DNA of 64,000 bases, taken from assembly GCA_947311845.1 (NCBI GenBank), contig CAMZMU010000049.1:4912421-4976420 (forward strand). The letters are read 5' to 3'. A program made the translations under genes and the position numbers. How positions within the stretch are numbered: the stretch's first letter is position 1; every line of letters begins with the position of its first letter. Positions 62,982 to 64,000 of this stretch are shown in pieces. Under the pieces are notes generated by a model. The model did not search any database. It was not told where the DNA came from and saw only the letters and a list, made by a program, of their open reading frames with translations. The DNA is from Poa pratensis. Its lineage: Eukaryota > Streptophyta > Magnoliopsida > Poales > Poaceae.

Positions 62982-63746
62982 ATGGCAAACCCCAGGGTCA
63001 TTCTGGAAACCACTGCCGAGGAGCATGGCGGATTTCCACTGATGCTTTGGAAGGCCGTCTGCCATATTCTTGGTCGGCCTGCCCGTCCCCGATATGTGGT
63101 GTTAGAGAACTCCCTCTCGCCTGCCGGGAGTGAATTCCAAGTCGACGTGCACATCAACTCGTGTCCGTTGGGCACAAGTCAGGCCTACTTGATCCATGGT
63201 AGGAGCATGCCTACTCTAGATCAAGCCCTCCAGGTAGCAGCCTGGGAAGGCCTTGTCCGTCTCCGGTATGCAGAACCGGCGATGGCGCAGAGTCGAGCTT
63301 TCCACCTTCTTCCCGTCACTCCTCCGCTTGGAGAGGAGCCTGCTCAAATTCCCATCGGAAGGGAAGTCGACCCTGCCGTAATCACCCTGGTTACTTATGG
63401 AGCCTCAATGACAAGATTTTTCCACTCCCTGATGGCGGAACTCATAATCACAAGGCGCCACCTTGGTCGAGCCCACCTGGAACTGAGCCGAGCAAGGAAC
63501 CCACCCACTTTCAATCCTGTGCAAGCTCAGGAAACAGGACAACCATTCCCAGATGATTTGCTGGACCACAGCCTTGATGCATCTGTAGCGCAAATTCTAG
63601 CCCGAGCTCAGCAGCAACCCCAAGAGCAAGGTGTAATCCTCGAAGGCGTACCTGTAGTTCCCCACCCCGAGGACGACAGAGATGTGGACACCACTCTTTT
63701 TCTCGGCCACGCTCCACCGACAACCAGAGGCCGTCAAGCGGAGTAG
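62982..63746 (+). CDS. Retroelement-encoded protein of unknown function, 254 aa, dsRBD-like N-terminal half
   Basis: It starts at MANPRVILET (context ACCCAATGGC). Residues about 18-100 give the pattern helix (FPLMLWKAVCHILG), strand (PRYVVLEN), strand (SEFQVDVHIN), strand (AYLIHG) and a long alanine-bearing helix (TLDQALQVAAWEGLVRL). That alpha-beta-beta-beta-alpha order and the Ala-rich last helix recall double-stranded RNA-binding domains. It lacks the usual basic KKxAK loop, so RNA binding is uncertain. Residues about 135-200 look helical, and the C-terminus is acidic with a short HPEDDRDVDT stretch. No CCHC knuckle, protease or polymerase motif is present, so it is not standard gag. Similar hypothetical proteins are common in grass genomes (memory). 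The frame is intact. Confidence 0.7.
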   Translation: MANPRVILETTAEEHGGFPLMLWKAVCHILGRPARPRYVVLENSLSPAGSEFQVDVHINSCPLGTSQAYLIHGRSMPTLDQALQVAAWEGLVRLRYAEPAMAQSRAFHLLPVTPPLGEEPAQIPIGREVDPAVITLVTYGASMTRFFHSLMAELIITRRHLGRAHLELSRARNPPTFNPVQAQETGQPFPDDLLDHSLDASVAQILARAQQQPQEQGVILEGVPVVPHPEDDRDVDTTLFLGHAPPTTRGRQAE

Positions 63747-64000
63747 AACCCATGCTTAGTTAGATCTGTGCTTGTAGGTTAGTAGGAGAGAAGCGGCAAA
63801 GTTGTTTGCTTGTTTGTTGTTGGTGTTGTGTAAGTTGCTAAAGCTGTTTGGTTGATCAGCCCGAAATAAAACTTGGTGTTCTTATTATTAACCACTTGGT
63901 TGACACCTGATGGAATGTCATGCTCTTCCTTCAGTTAAAGGTTTTAAAGAAACGACAGATCACTTAAAAACAGGAACAATATATGTGACCCCAGACGCAT
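63747..64000. other. Non-coding stretch at the right edge
   Basis: T/G-rich sequence with an AATAAAACTTGG motif near 63865 that could serve as a poly(A) signal for the preceding ORF. No gene seen. Confidence 0.35.

Larger units (their letters stand above)
62104..64000 (+). mobile_element. Internal domain of the large-LTR element (continues right)
   Basis: An 870-bp leader, then an ORF at 62982-63746, then about 250 bp without an open frame. No gag, protease or pol is seen before the window ends, so autonomy cannot be judged. Confidence 0.7.

Overview
The window looks like chromosomal DNA of a Triticeae grass (wheat, Aegilops or barley type). Three things suggest this: GC-rich monocot-style exons with canonical GT-AG introns, dense nesting of transposons (CACTA, Ty1-copia, large-LTR gypsy-like, LINE, Helitron, hAT), and Stowaway MITEs with the CTCCCTCCGTTC terminus. 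The assignment rests on remembered repeat families and is an inference. No bacterial, organellar or viral genes were recognised.

Layout. 1-2317 is the end of a CACTA element on the minus strand, itself interrupted at 1-414. It sits against a duplicated fragment of an alanine aminotransferase (AlaAT) gene (2318-2939). A 5'-truncated LINE with clear target-site duplications (TSDs) follows (3547-4390). 4810-14753 is a Ty1-copia element (TSD ATTGT) whose short 5' LTR was split by a 4995-bp TG...CA unit (TSD CCTCT), interpreted as a large solo LTR. 15373-16218 is a non-autonomous retroposon. A small host-like gene lies at 16648-17082, and a near full-length 7.6-kb LINE has inserted behind it (17251-24869).

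The genic island is 25565-34547, all on the minus strand. It holds a 14-exon AlaAT-like gene (25565-30461), a decayed pirin gene (30812-32224) and a single-exon gene with an internal repeat (33591-34547). The N-terminal motif of that last gene resembles the gene at 16648. The AlaAT copy keeps its frame and splice sites through at least 13 exons, but the codon for the PLP-binding lysine reads methionine. It may therefore be a pseudo-enzyme, or a locus at the start of decay.

35365-43676 is a complete Ty1-copia element (TSD CGGAC, LTRs of about 1.6 kb) with several frameshifts. 44624-52250 is a CACTA element (TSD CAA) without visible transposase. It contains an 84-bp Stowaway (TSD TA), and that contains a 3594-bp Helitron carrying exons of an unidentified plant gene: three nested insertions, each with resolvable ends. 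52858-53675 and 54507-54686 are hAT-like elements, and 55246-55500 is another Stowaway. From 56719 to the right edge there is a large-LTR element (LTR about 5.4 kb, tRNA-Met PBS, then an intact 254-aa ORF with its own upstream TATA box). That ORF's predicted order of secondary structure is reminiscent of a double-stranded RNA-binding domain.

Most of the sequence is therefore mobile DNA in layers. Host genes that may be functional are the AlaAT-like gene and the two small genes at 16648 and 33591. All coordinates, identities and frames were worked out by eye.
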